This document shows, piece by piece, positions 33,501 to 46,009 of a stretch of DNA of 64,000 bases. The position numbers and the translations under genes are program-made. The DNA lies in NCBI GenBank assembly GCA_016169945.1, contig JADLSH010000103.1, positions 161,001 through 225,000 on the forward strand, written 5' to 3'. Below the pieces are notes generated by a model. It had not been told where the DNA came from and did not search any database. It saw only the letters and a list, made by a program, of their open reading frames with translations. Position 1 is the stretch's first letter. Every line of letters begins with the position of its first letter. Source of the DNA: Trachythela sp. YZ-2020. Its lineage: Eukaryota > Cnidaria > Anthozoa > Malacalcyonacea > Clavulariidae.

Positions 33501-33839
33501 TGCTTAATAAATTTATCCCCTTTTTTAAGGGACTATCATATTTTAACTACATTTAATTTTCTCAAAATTTTCTCAAAAAATGAACAGTGAATCTTTGATG
33601 AAATGTGTACTGTTGGATATGGAATATCCCTCCTACAGGCCTCAAATATATTCTCGTTTCGCGGACAAAAATTTTCGAAAATCACGGCTGACGGCTAGGG
33701 ATATAAGTCACTTAACAAAACTCCGTCATTTCACATTTCGCGAGAACAAATACTGACAATTCACGGCTTACAAAAAAACCTTTACCACCCTCAACCAAGA
33801 TTGAGCGTAAAACGAAGTGCCTCAAAAACATTTTAAACT
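33501..33839 (+). repeat. Candidate 5' LTR or leader of the BEL/Pao element
   Basis: AATGAACAGTGAATCTTTGA near 33579 resembles AATGAACAATGAATGTTTGA near 40146, downstream of the second integrase copy. This could be LTR similarity. Ends are not defined. Confidence 0.35.
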
Positions 33840-34915
33840 ATGGTGTCTGAACTTACTAAGAAGAGATATTCGCAAAGAGGACATAAAGTTTATGTTAGGA
33901 AATGTGGCGAAGAAGTAGAAACCAATCTTGACGTGTTTACTGACGATAACATAGTGTCTAAGTCCGAAAGCAACGCGAAGTATTTATATATTGACGCAGA
34001 AATCGAGGAATCGGCTGAATTTTAAGCTAACCTGAAATCAGCTTGAAACTGAATAATGGAAACAAACGTCTACGTGCCTTACGACCAAAGCAAGGCGAAC
34101 GTGTCGAATGTCAACTCGGTAAAATTGGCAAAGCTACAAATTCGGAAATTCAACGAGCGCCAGAGAATTTGCAACAATTTTGGTACGCGTACGAAAGCGC
34201 AATATACCGCAAAGATTAGTTGTCCGACGTCGACAAATTTGCGTACCTCAGAGGATTTTGGAAGAGCTGGGTCGAGAGTCGTGGGCTTTGCACTCAAAGA
34301 TAGTAATTACAACGACGCGTCGGACGCTTTAGAATTACTGAAGTGGAGATTTTGGAATTACGAAAAAAATAAGAGAGCGCATATTAGCGAACTGTTGAAG
34401 TTTAATCCCGATTTTAGGGCTAGAGAAAACGTAAAGTTACGAATCAAAGCTGTTTGATTCCGACGAGACACACGATCGGACTGAATGCACTCGTCGTAGA
34501 CTAAGCAACGTATTGAACTATTTTGGTGCCAAATATACCCAAACAAATTCCGTAAACATTTCGATAACTCGGGGGAAGGACTGCCCGGAGTGGATATTAG
34601 AGAAAATGCCAAAGTTCATCAAATCGAACTGAGAGAAAATCAAATAATAGTTCACGCTAACAACAGAGAAAACAAAGACTTTAGAAAAGAGTCACAAATG
34701 GAAGAGAAACGAGTCATCGAAAGAACTGGCATAGCTAGTACATTGGAAACATCGACCCAAGGGATGCATAAACATGAAGAGTGCAAAATATCATCTATCA
34801 ACAAAAGAAAAGAGCTGATTCGTAACTAGAGCATATGCTCTATTTGTTTAAAGAAAGGTCATTAAACGAAGAACACTAAGGAAAAAATCATGTGCCGATC
34901 TGCCAGGCAGAAAGC
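33840..34915 (+). pseudogene. BEL/Pao gag remnant
   Basis: After a short frame from ATG 33840, the main frame (34056-34457) reads KLAKLQIRKFNE, then GFALKDSNYNDASDALELLK and NKRAHISELLKF. These match the conserved gag (DUF1759-type) block of BEL/Pao elements. Later frames contain KHEECKISSINKRKELI and, near 34830-34880, CSICLKKGH, the gag zinc knuckle. Several in-frame stops are present. Confidence 0.75.
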
Positions 34916-36624
34916 CCTCAGGAATAGTGAAAAACTGATGTAATGGGTAGTAAAGATCTTTATTAGTCAGGAAAACTAAACTCACGATGCGTGATTTTCA
35001 GATAAGTCCTGACAATTTATCATTAGAAGAAATTTGAAATATTAAAAATAGTACCTATTCAATATGCAACATTGTAATTCTTCAATATATAATGGGTAAT
35101 GATGTAACCAGTTGTAGTACTAATAATTTAGTAGGATTTAATTGTAGAGCAACTTTACGGACGGCGCAGACAGTCATTGAAGTAACGAAGATTGTTTAAT
35201 TGATTAAGGTAGCCGTCGAGCATTTTCATCAGAAAGAGCAGTCTCACAGGTAGACTTAAACATTGTTAAGAAAGTGTTGATGGAGATTAGACCATTTCGA
35301 CAGGCCATGAAAGATGGTGGGTTGAAAGAAGCGTGTAGAATAAATGCTTCACTTGTGAGTGGAGGAGATCGGGAAGCATTTGAGGTGTATTCAATGCCTA
35401 CTAGAAATCTGACCACTGATAAGCATGTATAAGATAGAAAGAAAGAATATCCTCATTTAAAGCGGTTGTGATTATCAGATGTGTGTCGAGATAGGAAAGT
35501 TTTGATCCTTTAATATGAGCAGACTACTTTTGTTGTTCCAAGGTGGCAGAACGATAACGGGAGGAGAAAGGTGATCCTGTGGCTGTGGAAACATATCTAG
35601 TTTGGGTCCTATGAGGGACAATAAAGGCAATTGTCGGTAACAGTATGGTAAGTGTGAACATTATTACCCAAAGTGATGTTGAACATAAGAATGACCTAGA
35701 ATTGCTCGTACAGAAGTTGTGGGATTTTTAATCGTGGGTATAGGCGCACAAGATGAAGTGCATGAAGCCGCGAATGATTGCATTTCCTTCAACACCAGTA
35801 GGTATCAGGTAAGTTTACCAGAGGCCTAGGAACTTTGCCGAGCAATTATAGAAACAGCATGAAGAGACAGTAGAGGAGGGGACAGTTGAGAAAGTTAAAG
35901 GCTGAGCCAGAGATTTTGCTTGAGTACAATAATATAATTAATGAATATCTTGGTAAGGAAGCAATTGAACCTGTAATAAAGCTATATATAACCCAGAACG
36001 AATGCACTATCTGTCTCACCAAGCAATGGTGCTACAAAGTGCGAAAACGACGAAGGTAAGTATAGTCTATGACGGCTCGTCAAAAGAAAGTAAGAGAGCT
36101 TTGTCGCTGAATGACTGTCTAGGGTACATGCATGTACGAAGATGGCTCTTATTAGTGATATTGATTAGGCGTTTCTCAATATCTCATCTGATATTGCCAG
36201 GCACGACAGGGATTGCTTAAGATTTTTCTGGGCGCAAGGTGTTGATCCTGACGTTGTCAATCCAGTAGTTTACAGATTTTGTTGTGTTGTATTTGGGTTG
36301 TATTGTTCACCTTTCCTCTTGAATGCCACACTTCAGCACCACTTGGAGATCTTTGTTGATATAGATCCATAGTTTGTTAGATTTCTACAGTATGTTGCAG
36401 AACTGAGGACACGAGATTGGGTGCCAAAGTTCTTCAATTGATAAAAAGGATTCTTAGTAAATGCAGAGCTTGTAAAATGCTTCAAGTGTTACGGGGAACC
36501 CCTTATGGCTTCATTGCCTGCGTTTAGAATATGTGAAGCTCTTTCATTATGTAAATCTGGAATAGACTTCGCATGTTCTTCATATGTGAAAAATAGAGAA
36601 CATGTTTAGAAAGTTAATCGTAAT
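34916..36624 (+). pseudogene. BEL/Pao protease and reverse transcriptase remnant
   Basis: Near 35445 a frame reads KKEYPHLKRL, the segment before the protease-linked region. At 36000-36120: [30 protein letters not shown] and LSLNDCL, the BEL RT motif preceding motif A. At 36120-36330: [20 protein letters not shown] and FGLYCSPFLLNATLQHHLE. Catalytic YVDD is not seen. Stops and a frame change occur. Confidence 0.8.
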
Positions 36625-37365
36625 AAGTGGATGTTCAATCTTGCTAGAGCACCCTTTGAGCGCATGGTGGGTACATTCAAAAGGTGTTTGAAGAAGGTTT
36701 TAGACAATCCAAGGGTAACGTTAGATGAGTTTGTTACTGTTTTGTTAGATGTTGAACAAACAGTACATTCAGGCCCTTTACAGTGACGTAGCCAGGATTT
36801 TCAGTCAAAGGGGCCCCAAAAAAGTACTAGGGGGCCAACATAGAGATTTGTATTAGTCTAAATGTTTCCTGGGGGGGCCGACACCTTCTCCAGGGGGGGG
36901 CTGGCCCCCGGGTCCCTCTCTGGCTACGTCACTGGCCATTTAACTTTCAAATATGATGAGGTAAGTCGAGAGATCGTTGATTTGCGTTAACATCGCAAGC
37001 CAAATAAAAAGAAGAATGGTCCAAAGGTGAAAGTATCTGACGTAGTATAACCAGAGGAAGTTAATAACAGGAGTAGACAATGGGAAGCATGTGTTATTTA
37101 GGAGTTAGTTGTGCATTAGGTCAGGATAAGGAAGTTGCATGAGCGACTGTTGCAAAGGGAAAGCCATTCTGTTTGAATAGATCAGTTAGAAAGTTGTATC
37201 CGCTAGAAATAAATTGTTCTTTTGAAGGAAATTTGGACGAAGTGCAAGGAAAAGGAAGGAAAAGGAAGGAAGATGAGTGGAGGATGAAGGATTGGAGAAT
37301 GACCTGACTGACGAATTCAAAGCGGAAGGGGAGCAGCATGCAGCAGTAGATGCACAGTGAAAGAC
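36625..37365 (+). pseudogene. BEL/Pao integrase C-terminal remnant, copy 1
   Basis: MFNLARAPFERMVGTFKRCL and KKVLDNPR give the catalytic-glutamate region of BEL integrase (A-P-x-x-G/E-R). Downstream NRSVRKLYPLEI matches the BEL polyprotein end. A hAT MITE sits within it and a Harbinger MITE at its end. Confidence 0.85.
36781..36934. mobile_element. hAT-type MITE, 154 bp
   Basis: Ends CAGTGACGTAGCCAGG and CTGGCTACGTCACTG. Flanks GCCCTTTA and GCCATTTA differ at one base; the uninterrupted integrase copy at 39505 reads GCCCTTTA, so the right flank mutated. The interior has G runs. Same family as 1298-1450 by its ends. Confidence 0.9.
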
Positions 37366-37368
37366 TTA

Positions 37369-37612
37369 CGCCCGTATTCTAAAAGCTCACTCACACTCAC
37401 ACTCAATGAGTGGAGGTTCAATCTGAGCTTTTCATGAGTGTCAATGCTGTTTTTTAATAACTGGAGGGTGAGTAGTCACATAGTAAGGTACGGCACTAAC
37501 CCTCAACCCTCCAGCACTCCAATATTCAAAACTGAATTAACACTCAAGAGAAGCTCAGATTGAACCTCCACTCATCGAGTGTGAGTATGAGTGAGCTTTT
37601 AGAATACGGGCG
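37369..37612. mobile_element. PIF/Harbinger-type MITE, 244 bp
   Basis: Ends CGCCCGTATTCTAAAAGCTC with complement on the right, similarity extending about 60 bases per arm (TGAGTGGAGGTTCAATCTGA). TTA flanks both sides (37366-37368 and 37613-37615), the 3-bp TWA target of Harbinger. Confidence 0.85.
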
Positions 37613-37615
37613 TTA

Positions 37616-39504
37616 GCGTCCTTCGCCGGCAACTCCTGGAAAACGGCAGAATTGTACTTCGTAGAAATAGCGATATGTATTGGGAAGTCAAAACTTTGGT
37701 GAGTTGCCTGCCAAAAATCGACATGTCAGCACATGGCCTCGCGCGGCGACAAAATACGATGTTCGTTTGGTTGCTTAAGTGGGGAATAAAATTTCGCGGA
37801 ATTAAACTGGACTAAAATATTCATATTTTTACGCTTTTTGAAGACGAGTTTAAACATAAATATTCAAAGGAATAGATTTGGCACGTTTCCATAAAACTAT
37901 TAAAGATGGACAACATTCGACTGTTGGATTTTAAGGAGATATGTGGCGATATACCGAATATGTTATTAAACATGAAATTCGATTAAATTCACGTTTGTAT
38001 GTTTGATGGAAAATTCTGAATTTATGAACAAAATCATTGTATTTAATTTCGAATTAGTTTGAAATATCTAACAGATTTATTCTCCATTAACATATACACT
38101 ACATAAGATCTAATATAATCTGAGATCGTACTCGTAGATTTAATAGGCACCTGATCAATGTACCATTATTCACGTTGTGATGTTGTCTTGGTATACTTGC
38201 TCTATCTCAGAAATGACTAGCACAGACTTGTATATTAATCTTTAAGTTTGTGATACCATTAATTATCCTCTTGATACATATTCTTATTTTGTACAGTATG
38301 CTCTGTATGCTATAGATTTAAGACAACACCTATCCATTTTTGTTGTCAAGAGAACAATTATTTTGTCCAAAGTGTGAATTATTAACACCTGGTTATATTA
38401 TGCAAAAATTTAATTTATTGGCTACACCTCGATATATGGTATTTTATGGTATACACATTAGAAAGTATCCACACTTGTGTTTTGGTAAGACAAGTATTTC
38501 AACCCATTCAACACAGGATGAACCTTACTCCTGCTATTTTTCTGTTTCCAATAAGATGATTTTACTTGTCAGGGAGAAGGAGTAGTGAAAATGGATTTAT
38601 CACATTGCCTGCACATGTCTATTGTTAACCACAGTGCACCATTATTTGTTCATCTTAGTCTAACATATCTTGTTTTTAACAATTTTGAGTCGAACACATC
38701 TGCAGGTACCCTTGTAAGATGTCTTGGATTATGCCATGAATACTCTTGGCAAAGCAACTAGCTGCCTTGTTTGATACTGCCTAAAAGAGCTGACCCCGCT
38801 TCTGTGTAAAGTGAAGTGATTTCAAAATCAAGGATATTTTTAAGAAGTAGGGCCAGGCATAGTCTTAACCTTTTTTAAGTAAACAGCCCCTCCGTGCTAC
38901 TCATTCGATAATCTCAGCTCAAGTGGAAAGTACTTGGGTTCATTACTTTGACAGATGCCATTTCTTCCAGAATAATTACTAAAATGCATACACATACCTA
39001 TTAAGTTTAGTGATGGCTGCAACACCGTTATCAAACCAAATATTATTTGCTTTATATTAATGTATAATGAAATGCAGTAATCTACATTTGGGCAACATTG
39101 AAGGTATAAATTTACAAATGTCGAAATTGTAGCATTTGCAGTAGCTGTTTACTATAATTGCCACAAATTCTTGAGCAGCAACTTAATTATTCCAGTATAT
39201 AGTTTGTATTTATAAAGGCTATAATAATCATAAATGTTTATGTCTTAATCTATTGAAGGCCATAATTACCTAGTATGTGCCATTGGCCGATTGTGTCTTC
39301 ACAAAGCACAATCATGTTCAAACAAATTTTGTGATAATATTTGAAGCATGTTCAACAACATTCAAGGAGGCCTTTTGTCTGTATGGAAATTGGTAGGCAC
39401 ATAAAAGGCCCTCACTAAAACATGATACTGATAGTAAGATAATTTGTACTATATTATGCTTACTTTTTATCGAACGGTGCCACAAGCTCTCAGAGTTCCG
39501 TACT
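37616..39504. other. No recognised feature
   Basis: AT-rich DNA between two BEL integrase copies; one 81-codon frame at 38340 without a domain. Confidence 0.4.
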
Positions 39505-40180
39505 AAGTGAATGTTCAATCTTGCTAGAGCGCCCTTTGAACGCATGGTGGGTACTGTCAAAAGGTGTTTGAAGAAAGTTTTAGACAATCCAAGGTTAAGG
39601 TTTGATGAGCTTGTTACATTTTTGTTAGAAGTTGAGCAAAGAGTAAATTCATGCCCTTTAACTTTCAAATATGTTGAGGTCAGTGGAGAGATCGTTGATT
39701 GGAGTAAATATCACAAGGTAAGTAAAAAGAAAAAATGGTCCAAAGCTGAATGTATCTGATGTAGTCTAACTGGAGGAAGATAATAAGAACAGAGGGTTAC
39801 GAAAAACAGGTGTTATTAAGGAGTTAGTTGTACAGTAGGTCAGGATGAGCAATTGTAAGATTGTGTGCAAAGGGAAAGCCAATAACTTGATCTGTGGGAG
39901 GTAATAACCGCTAGGAATAAATTGTTCTGTAGAAGAAATTTGGGACGAAGTGGAAGGAAATGAAAGGGAAAGGATTGGAGAAGGATGTAAATGTGAATAT
40001 CGAGGAACCCGAACGACGAAAGCGAAGAGGAAGGAGAGCAGCAGCAGTAGACGTACAGTGAAAGACTGGATGTATGATAGACCCATAAGATTAAGGGCCA
40101 AGTGTGTCAGATTCTATTTATATTTAAATGTTCTAAAGTCAAAACAATGAACAATGAATGTTTGATGATATAAACATTTT
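39505..40180 (+). pseudogene. BEL/Pao integrase C-terminal remnant, copy 2
   Basis: The frame NLARAPFERMVGTVKRCLKK continues through FDELVTFLLEVEQRVNSCPL, longer and better preserved than copy 1. Similarity to 36629-37365 runs through the AGTGAAAGACT word at about 40064. Whether it is a duplication or a second truncated insertion cannot be told by eye. Confidence 0.85.
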
Positions 40181-42009
40181 GCCATATGTGCGAATAGGAC
40201 CCTCTTTGTAACATTACACTAAGCACATTTTATATGCGGATTTGGGGGATACGGTTTATATTTTTATTGGATGAGACTGTTTGAATGTGAAGTTTGGATT
40301 TAAATATACGCGAAAAATATGGCCCATGTGATTATTTTATAACCGAGCAAGCGCTAAGATTATAACAGGGACTGTTGGTATGAACCGATCTGACCCAGAT
40401 GGTCCGGCAACTTCACTAGTACTGAGAAGCGCCACGTATATCGTTTCTATATATTTTTGGGATTGCATTCACAACAGTTCCTTGAAAATGTTGCAAAGTT
40501 AGTTGCACTGACAAGACGAAATTCACGGCAAATCTCCTCTAGTTCAACTATTCCAACAACTCTCATTTACTATGACACGCACTAAAGTGATAGACTAGAG
40601 TATTATGGAGAACGAACAGTACAAAATCATTTACAATCATTAAATGTATGATTGCAAGTGTTTTTAATTTGATCCTTATGGTTTGAGGAAACTAAAATAA
40701 TCAATCTACTGTACTATATAAATGGAGGGGGGGCGAAAACTCCGCCATGTGGGACACTGTCACTGGACAGCGCTTTTTTATTAGCGTAGCTTCACTTTTC
40801 TATTGTCAGATTACAGTAAGGGGAACCACCCATTGAAAACTAAGTGCCGCACGGACATTGCCATAAGCCTTGATTGACTCCAATTGCAAGTATATTACTA
40901 TGAAATTCGAGCCATTAACGTAATTATTAGAGATAGGATGGCCGCGATGAGAGATATATTTTATAGTAAATAATAAGTCTAGACCGTTGTTTTAAAATGG
41001 ATAAAAATTCGAGTAGAGATAAAGAAAAATAGGTTGAAAGATGAATAAATTCATCTATTTATCATACAGTTGCCTTAATTATTAGGGCTGTAATTTTTAG
41101 TATTTACACATGCACGCATTCAAAATGGTTGACTTTTGGTATACCTATTTACGAGTTTGGAACATTAATTGGCATAGACTGACAGTTTCATTGAAAAGAA
41201 GTTAGGGTGTTTGTAAAACCTGAACACTGTCCGAGGTATGCTGATGTTATGAGGTATGGAAGTAGTAGTTCTCAGGTATGTCCTTGCTTTTATAGGCTAC
41301 TATTCATATTTTAATATAGTTTTATCGTTACTTTTTGTAAAGTGTAAACAATAAAACTTTTCAGTTATTCCTATACGAGATTTTGCTCTAGGTTTTCGCC
41401 GTTAGTAGGGCTTCGTTCATATCTGCTTTAACTAGCTTAGCCTTAGATGTAACTATACCTTTTTGGTATCTGCATGTATCAACACTGTATGTGTACAAAT
41501 TTGAAAAATAAACAAATAATCAATACTGAACTATGTTAGCTTAGGTAGTTTAATATTCGAATCTGATGTGTTTGCGAAAAATTATTAAGCATTTTGACGC
41601 GGTAGTAGTTGGTATAGAACCCTCGTTCACAGAGACTATATTATGCCGAGGGCTAATATAATATTAATATCACTCCCTTCATTTAAGATTTTATTCTGGG
41701 ATTTGGATATTTTTACAAGGATATTTTTAGACATTCTTTCGCTTTTTGGAACATTGAAAGATATTTTAGGGGCTGTTTTGACAATACATGCCGTATTAAA
41801 TCTCCTTATTTTCATAGTAAAAATTGCTTTAAAGAAGCGAAACTGATATATTATAAACATTGGAATTTAAAAGTAAGGACATAAATGAGGACTACTAATT
41901 CAATACCTCACAACATCAGAATATCTTGTCACCCTCAAACATCAAATATTCATAGTGTAGATCCCGATTTTTCGATGACGAGTTTCCTAAAAATACAATA
42001 TGAACTGCG
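40181..42009. other. No recognised feature
   Basis: AT-rich non-coding DNA; the frames at 41636-41860 overlap on both strands and show no domain. Confidence 0.4.
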
Positions 42010-42057
42010 ACGATTCGAGCGTAGGCCCTTCGTCTGGAAGGGCCTTCGCTCGAAACG
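42010..42057. repeat. Short hairpin
   Basis: TTCGAGCGTAGGCCCTT and AAGGGCCTTCGCTCGAA flank CGTCTGG. The stem is nearly perfect. Confidence 0.85.
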
Positions 42058-42179
42058 TCGAAGTTCTTATTTTATTTTTCAGGTAGTTTTACACAACGCA
42101 ACCACCGAACCCTCAGGTTTATAGCTCTACCACTAATGGAACTAGTCAAAAGACACTCCAGACTTTGATTCCTGAAATT

Positions 42180-43180
42180 TGCCTTCCCTGTTGGCTGTAA
42201 ATGCTCGAAGTTTTCATAAAAAGGTGGAAATGTGCAAGAAGCCTTATCAAATATAAACAATGTTGACCAAATTTGCATTGCTAAAACTTGGTTCACTTAC
42301 AACATCCCAGATCCCGCAGTTTCCTTGTCTAATTTTATTATCTTCGAAACAATCGAATTTCCTCAGTTGTTTGCGGTGACTGCGTTTATGTTAGTTCGTA
42401 CATTAAAGCAAGTAGAAGTAAACAGTTTGAAAACCCAGCAATTGGGTCCTTATGGATCTCAATTAGACCCAAATTCATTCAAAAATCGATTCCTTGCATG
42501 CTTGTTTCTGTTACTTACTACAGTCCTATGTTTGGTGCATTTAAGCGCTCGGAATTGTATAATCACATTCAGTCTAATCTTGATCTTCTTACCAACCATC
42601 CCGAAATCTTTGTCATGGTAACAGGGGATTTTAATCCTGCTTGTACTGGTTTAGCGAAAAGAATGTTAAAATATTATGTGATTGTATTCAAATTAATAAC
42701 GTTCCGAAACGAGGAAATATCACATTGGCTTGGTGTTTGATTAATAGGAAGGACTTAAATTTCCATTCAGTTAAATAGGCACTAGTGATCACAATTCAAT
42801 ATTTGTGAAACCATTTGCATCGGGAACACAAGCCTCGTAAGTAATTAAACAAAACCTAACAGACAGCATTGTAAGATCCTTTGGCCAGTAGATTATTAGA
42901 TTTCATTAGAATGATATCCAATAAACTTTTGACTGTAGTTTTAAATACTGCAAATATAATGAGAAAATAACTGACATGATAGACAACTTTCTCCGGCTAT
43001 ATTTGCTGGAATCAGGAAATGCGATGAAATTTAGATGACTTTGTTCCTCAAACTCTCTATCAAAAAACGCCAACGTACTTTACATAAGAATATAAAAAAA
43101 TCCCGCGATTACCGTTTTAATTTGGCACATAAAGTACAATTTGAAATTTCGACAGTTTGTGGTAACATTTCTCAACACTT
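42180..43180 (+). pseudogene. LINE endonuclease (EEP) fragment, plus strand
   Basis: NARSFHKKVE, then GDFN (about 42626) and, further, NNVPKRGNITLAW match the apurinic-like endonuclease of LINEs with its G-D-F-N catalytic motif. Later IRKCDE and RDYRFNLAHK belong to the linker before RT. Many stops and frame changes. No RT follows. Confidence 0.65.
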
Positions 43181-43256
43181 AGTAAAAAATATTTAAATGC
43201 TTATCCCGCAAGGTAGTGGAAGGAATTTAATTCTTTGGGAGGTCTTTCTTGCAGGA

Positions 43257-43378
43257 GGTGCGTCCGGGATTGATGCATCGAGGGGGTCTGGTAGCTCCCC
43301 GAATCTACTGAAGGAAGCGAAGTGGGACGAGGGACTACCAGACTCCAGATGTGCGTCAATCTCTGACGCACTGAACCT
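43257..43378. repeat. Foldback of about 120 bp
   Basis: GTGCGTCCGGGATTGATGC then GGGTCTGGTAGCTCC on the left is mirrored by GGGACTACCAGACTCC and GCGTCAATCTCTGACGCAC on the right; loop about 28 bases. Confidence 0.8.
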
Positions 43379-43410
43379 GCAATTATGTTTGGTTTTTATC
43401 GTTCATCAAC

Positions 43411-43735
43411 TTTATTTAAGGTGGCTCCCTGCTGTTTTTAAACAATAAGAAAGTAATATCACTTGAAATGCTCCCATTCTCCCAGGAATTGTCAATGCAA
43501 AGACGAAAACAGTTTCAAAGTTATGATTATTGTTGCATGCAACTCTACTTAAGGTGATTCCATGCTGTTTTAGAAATAGAAAATGGTAATTTCAACTTTT
43601 AAAGCTCCTAGCCTCCTAAGAATTGTTAATGAAAAAACGAAAGCTGCTTCAAAGTATGATTTTTATTTCATGTCACTCTAATTATGGTGGCGTAATGCGG
43701 TTTTTTAGATATAGAAAAAGCAAAAAGTTATTGCC
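43411..43735. repeat. Tandem repeat, about 132 bp period, 2.4 copies
   Basis: Each unit has ACT..A.TTAAGGTG, TGCTGTTTT, GCTCC, AATTGT.AATG and TTTCAAAGT or CTTCAAAGT in the same order; starts near 43411, 43543 and 43675. Confidence 0.75.
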
Positions 43736-44782
43736 ATCACCCAACATCTTTGCAAATATGATATCAATAAGAATCATATAAGCGACAACAATATTCAATT
43801 ATTTACATGAAGGGATAAGTCATTATTAATGGCGGAGGATGGGGCGGAAGATATTTCACAACTGGTAATACATTTTTTAACGGTCCTCTTTTTTTCCAAA
43901 CAATTTTTCATGACCCACCACCAAGGACACTGTTTATTTTCATAGCCACCCCCTGCCCAACCAGTACAATTCACAACATATATTATCAATTAATACATTT
44001 AGTTGTAAATCCCTTGATCCTAATTTGAAATCGAGAACAATTCAAACAAATAATGCTTTAAAATAAATTGATTCATAATGTCGTTGAACGTACTGTCGAT
44101 TTTCACGCATTCCGTTAAACTGTATATCATCATTATACAGTATAAGGCGGAGTCTAGGATGACTGATTAATTTGCACGTTAAACATGAATGAGTAGGTGT
44201 ATGTCATTGTAAGTTTGATGATGACTGTTGTTGGGAAGCTAGTCTTGACGGTGTTCTATGAACAACAGATTTTTAGTTATGGCAGTTAACATTTTGTAGT
44301 CGTGCTTATAGCCATTTACAACACATCACATACTAGTCGTGTTTTAATTTTTAAATACCACAAAATGTCTTCTCAATGTCATTTCTATTTCTATTTCCAA
44401 CTTCAATTTTGCAATTACTGAATATAAATACGCTTATCTTCTTCAATAATTGTATGGACATGCACTGTATGTCGTTTGATTCAATGTGATATAACTGCAT
44501 AAAATGAACATTATCTGATGTTTTTGCTTCCTCGTATTCATGCACATACTGCTTTCAGTATTTTAGCATCGCTCACACTGTTTCATCGAACATTAATTCA
44601 TCATATGTTGAAGACTGCCTAGCTGTTATATGATTTGAAGGACTTTCTCTCTGCAAAGGATACACACAAGAGCGTTTGGTAATTATCGCAGTTTCTCTGA
44701 AACGAGGAGCTTGGCGCTTGCTGAGAGGTACGATTTGGTTTTGAATGGTATAGAAAGAAAGGTGGGTGGTATCGGACGACTG
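43736..44782. other. No recognised feature
   Basis: AT-rich, short frames without domains. Confidence 0.4.
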
Positions 44783-46007
44783 TTAGCAGTAGTTATCTCG
44801 AGGACGCTGTTGGTAAACACAGGCAATCTCATTATTTTTGATCAGACAGTTAGGATCTCCATTAAGCACATAGCCAAGTGTTAAGCCCATTTTAAGCTTT
44901 TCGTCTGAAGCGCTTTTCTGATATATATTCAAACTTGCACTGCTTCGGTGGCCAGTTACAGACATGATTTGTTTATCATTATAATCATTGCGCTTCAGGG
45001 TTGTTACTCCAGACGCTCGAAGGCTGTGGTTAGTGTAGCCTTTGCCTTCGAATCCACAGTTTTTGGTAATATTAGGCATGAATGTGTCCGGTATATTGTG
45101 ATCAACATTTCCTGGGCCATACCATATTCTTGGCTATTAGTTAGAAATATGTTATATTTAGGTATCTGCCAAAGCTTGTCAGAGTCGGGGTGAAGGGTTT
45201 GGGTACACTTAACTGATGAAACTTCTTACTGGACAATACTTGCCATCCTTTATACTAGGCATATAAGCACTTAAAATGTCGTCTTTACTTTTCTTGTAAT
45301 TTTTCTGGCTTCTTATTCAGCTTTTACAACATACTGCGTACCTGTCGTTTCGATGGCAAACGTTGTCTTCGTCATATTATACATTTTTGCTGCTTCTCTG
45401 CGTGTAAAATATAATCTTATGTCCCACTGAACCTTGTTTTGAAGCACTCTTGCGTGGTCCTTCATCCCGGTCAAGGTGCCGACAGCCGACTGTGATATAT
45501 GTCGTACAAGTTTGAAGATTGAAGTAAGAAATTAGAATCGAGAAAATTTCTGTACTTCATATAAAAAGTTCCGTACTTGATATACAGTAGATGTAATAAT
45601 TATAATTTATCGCTGTATTTACCGTCAAGGTTGACATCGCTTTCTTCGTTTCCTTTTTGTTTCAGTTCAGTCGTCGCGTGTTCATAGGCTTTGATGCTTC
45701 AAGTAAACGCCTTACTTTCCGTCTTTTTTATGTCGAATTTATGGCCGTAACGTTTCAGAGCTCTGTCAAAACTGTATCTAATTGTTTCAGTAGAGCCTAT
45801 TTTATATTTTTGCTCATTCTTTGTTGTTGCAGCAAACCAAAACTTGGCAAGGTGTTTGTCAAGTTTTCCTTCGCTGCACTTGTAAAAGTTTAAATCTTCT
45901 TCGCCAAACTCTTTAAGATATGTCTGTTGCTGACAGATGATTACCCTATACTGTATGTGATAATTTGGCAGAGGCATACAGGAGTTTCTTGGTTGGCTTG
46001 ACTGCAC
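44783..46007 (-). pseudogene. Crypton-like tyrosine recombinase
   Basis: At the 5' side (45700-45960) the frame reads KLDKHLAKFWFAA and KIGSTETIRYSFDRALKRYG, similar to the N-terminal core-binding part of Crypton-derived (KIAA1958/QRICH1/ZMYM-like) proteins. A middle segment with RLYFTRREAAKM lies near 45390-45420. The C-terminal frame (44783-45079) has NHSLRASGVTTL, SVTGHRSSASLNIYQK: arginine, H-x-x-R and the tyrosine nucleophile of tyrosine recombinases. Stops and frame changes lie between, so it is a degraded copy. No direct or inverted ends were recognised. A DIRS-type origin is the alternative. Confidence 0.65.
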
Positions 46008-46009
46008 AT

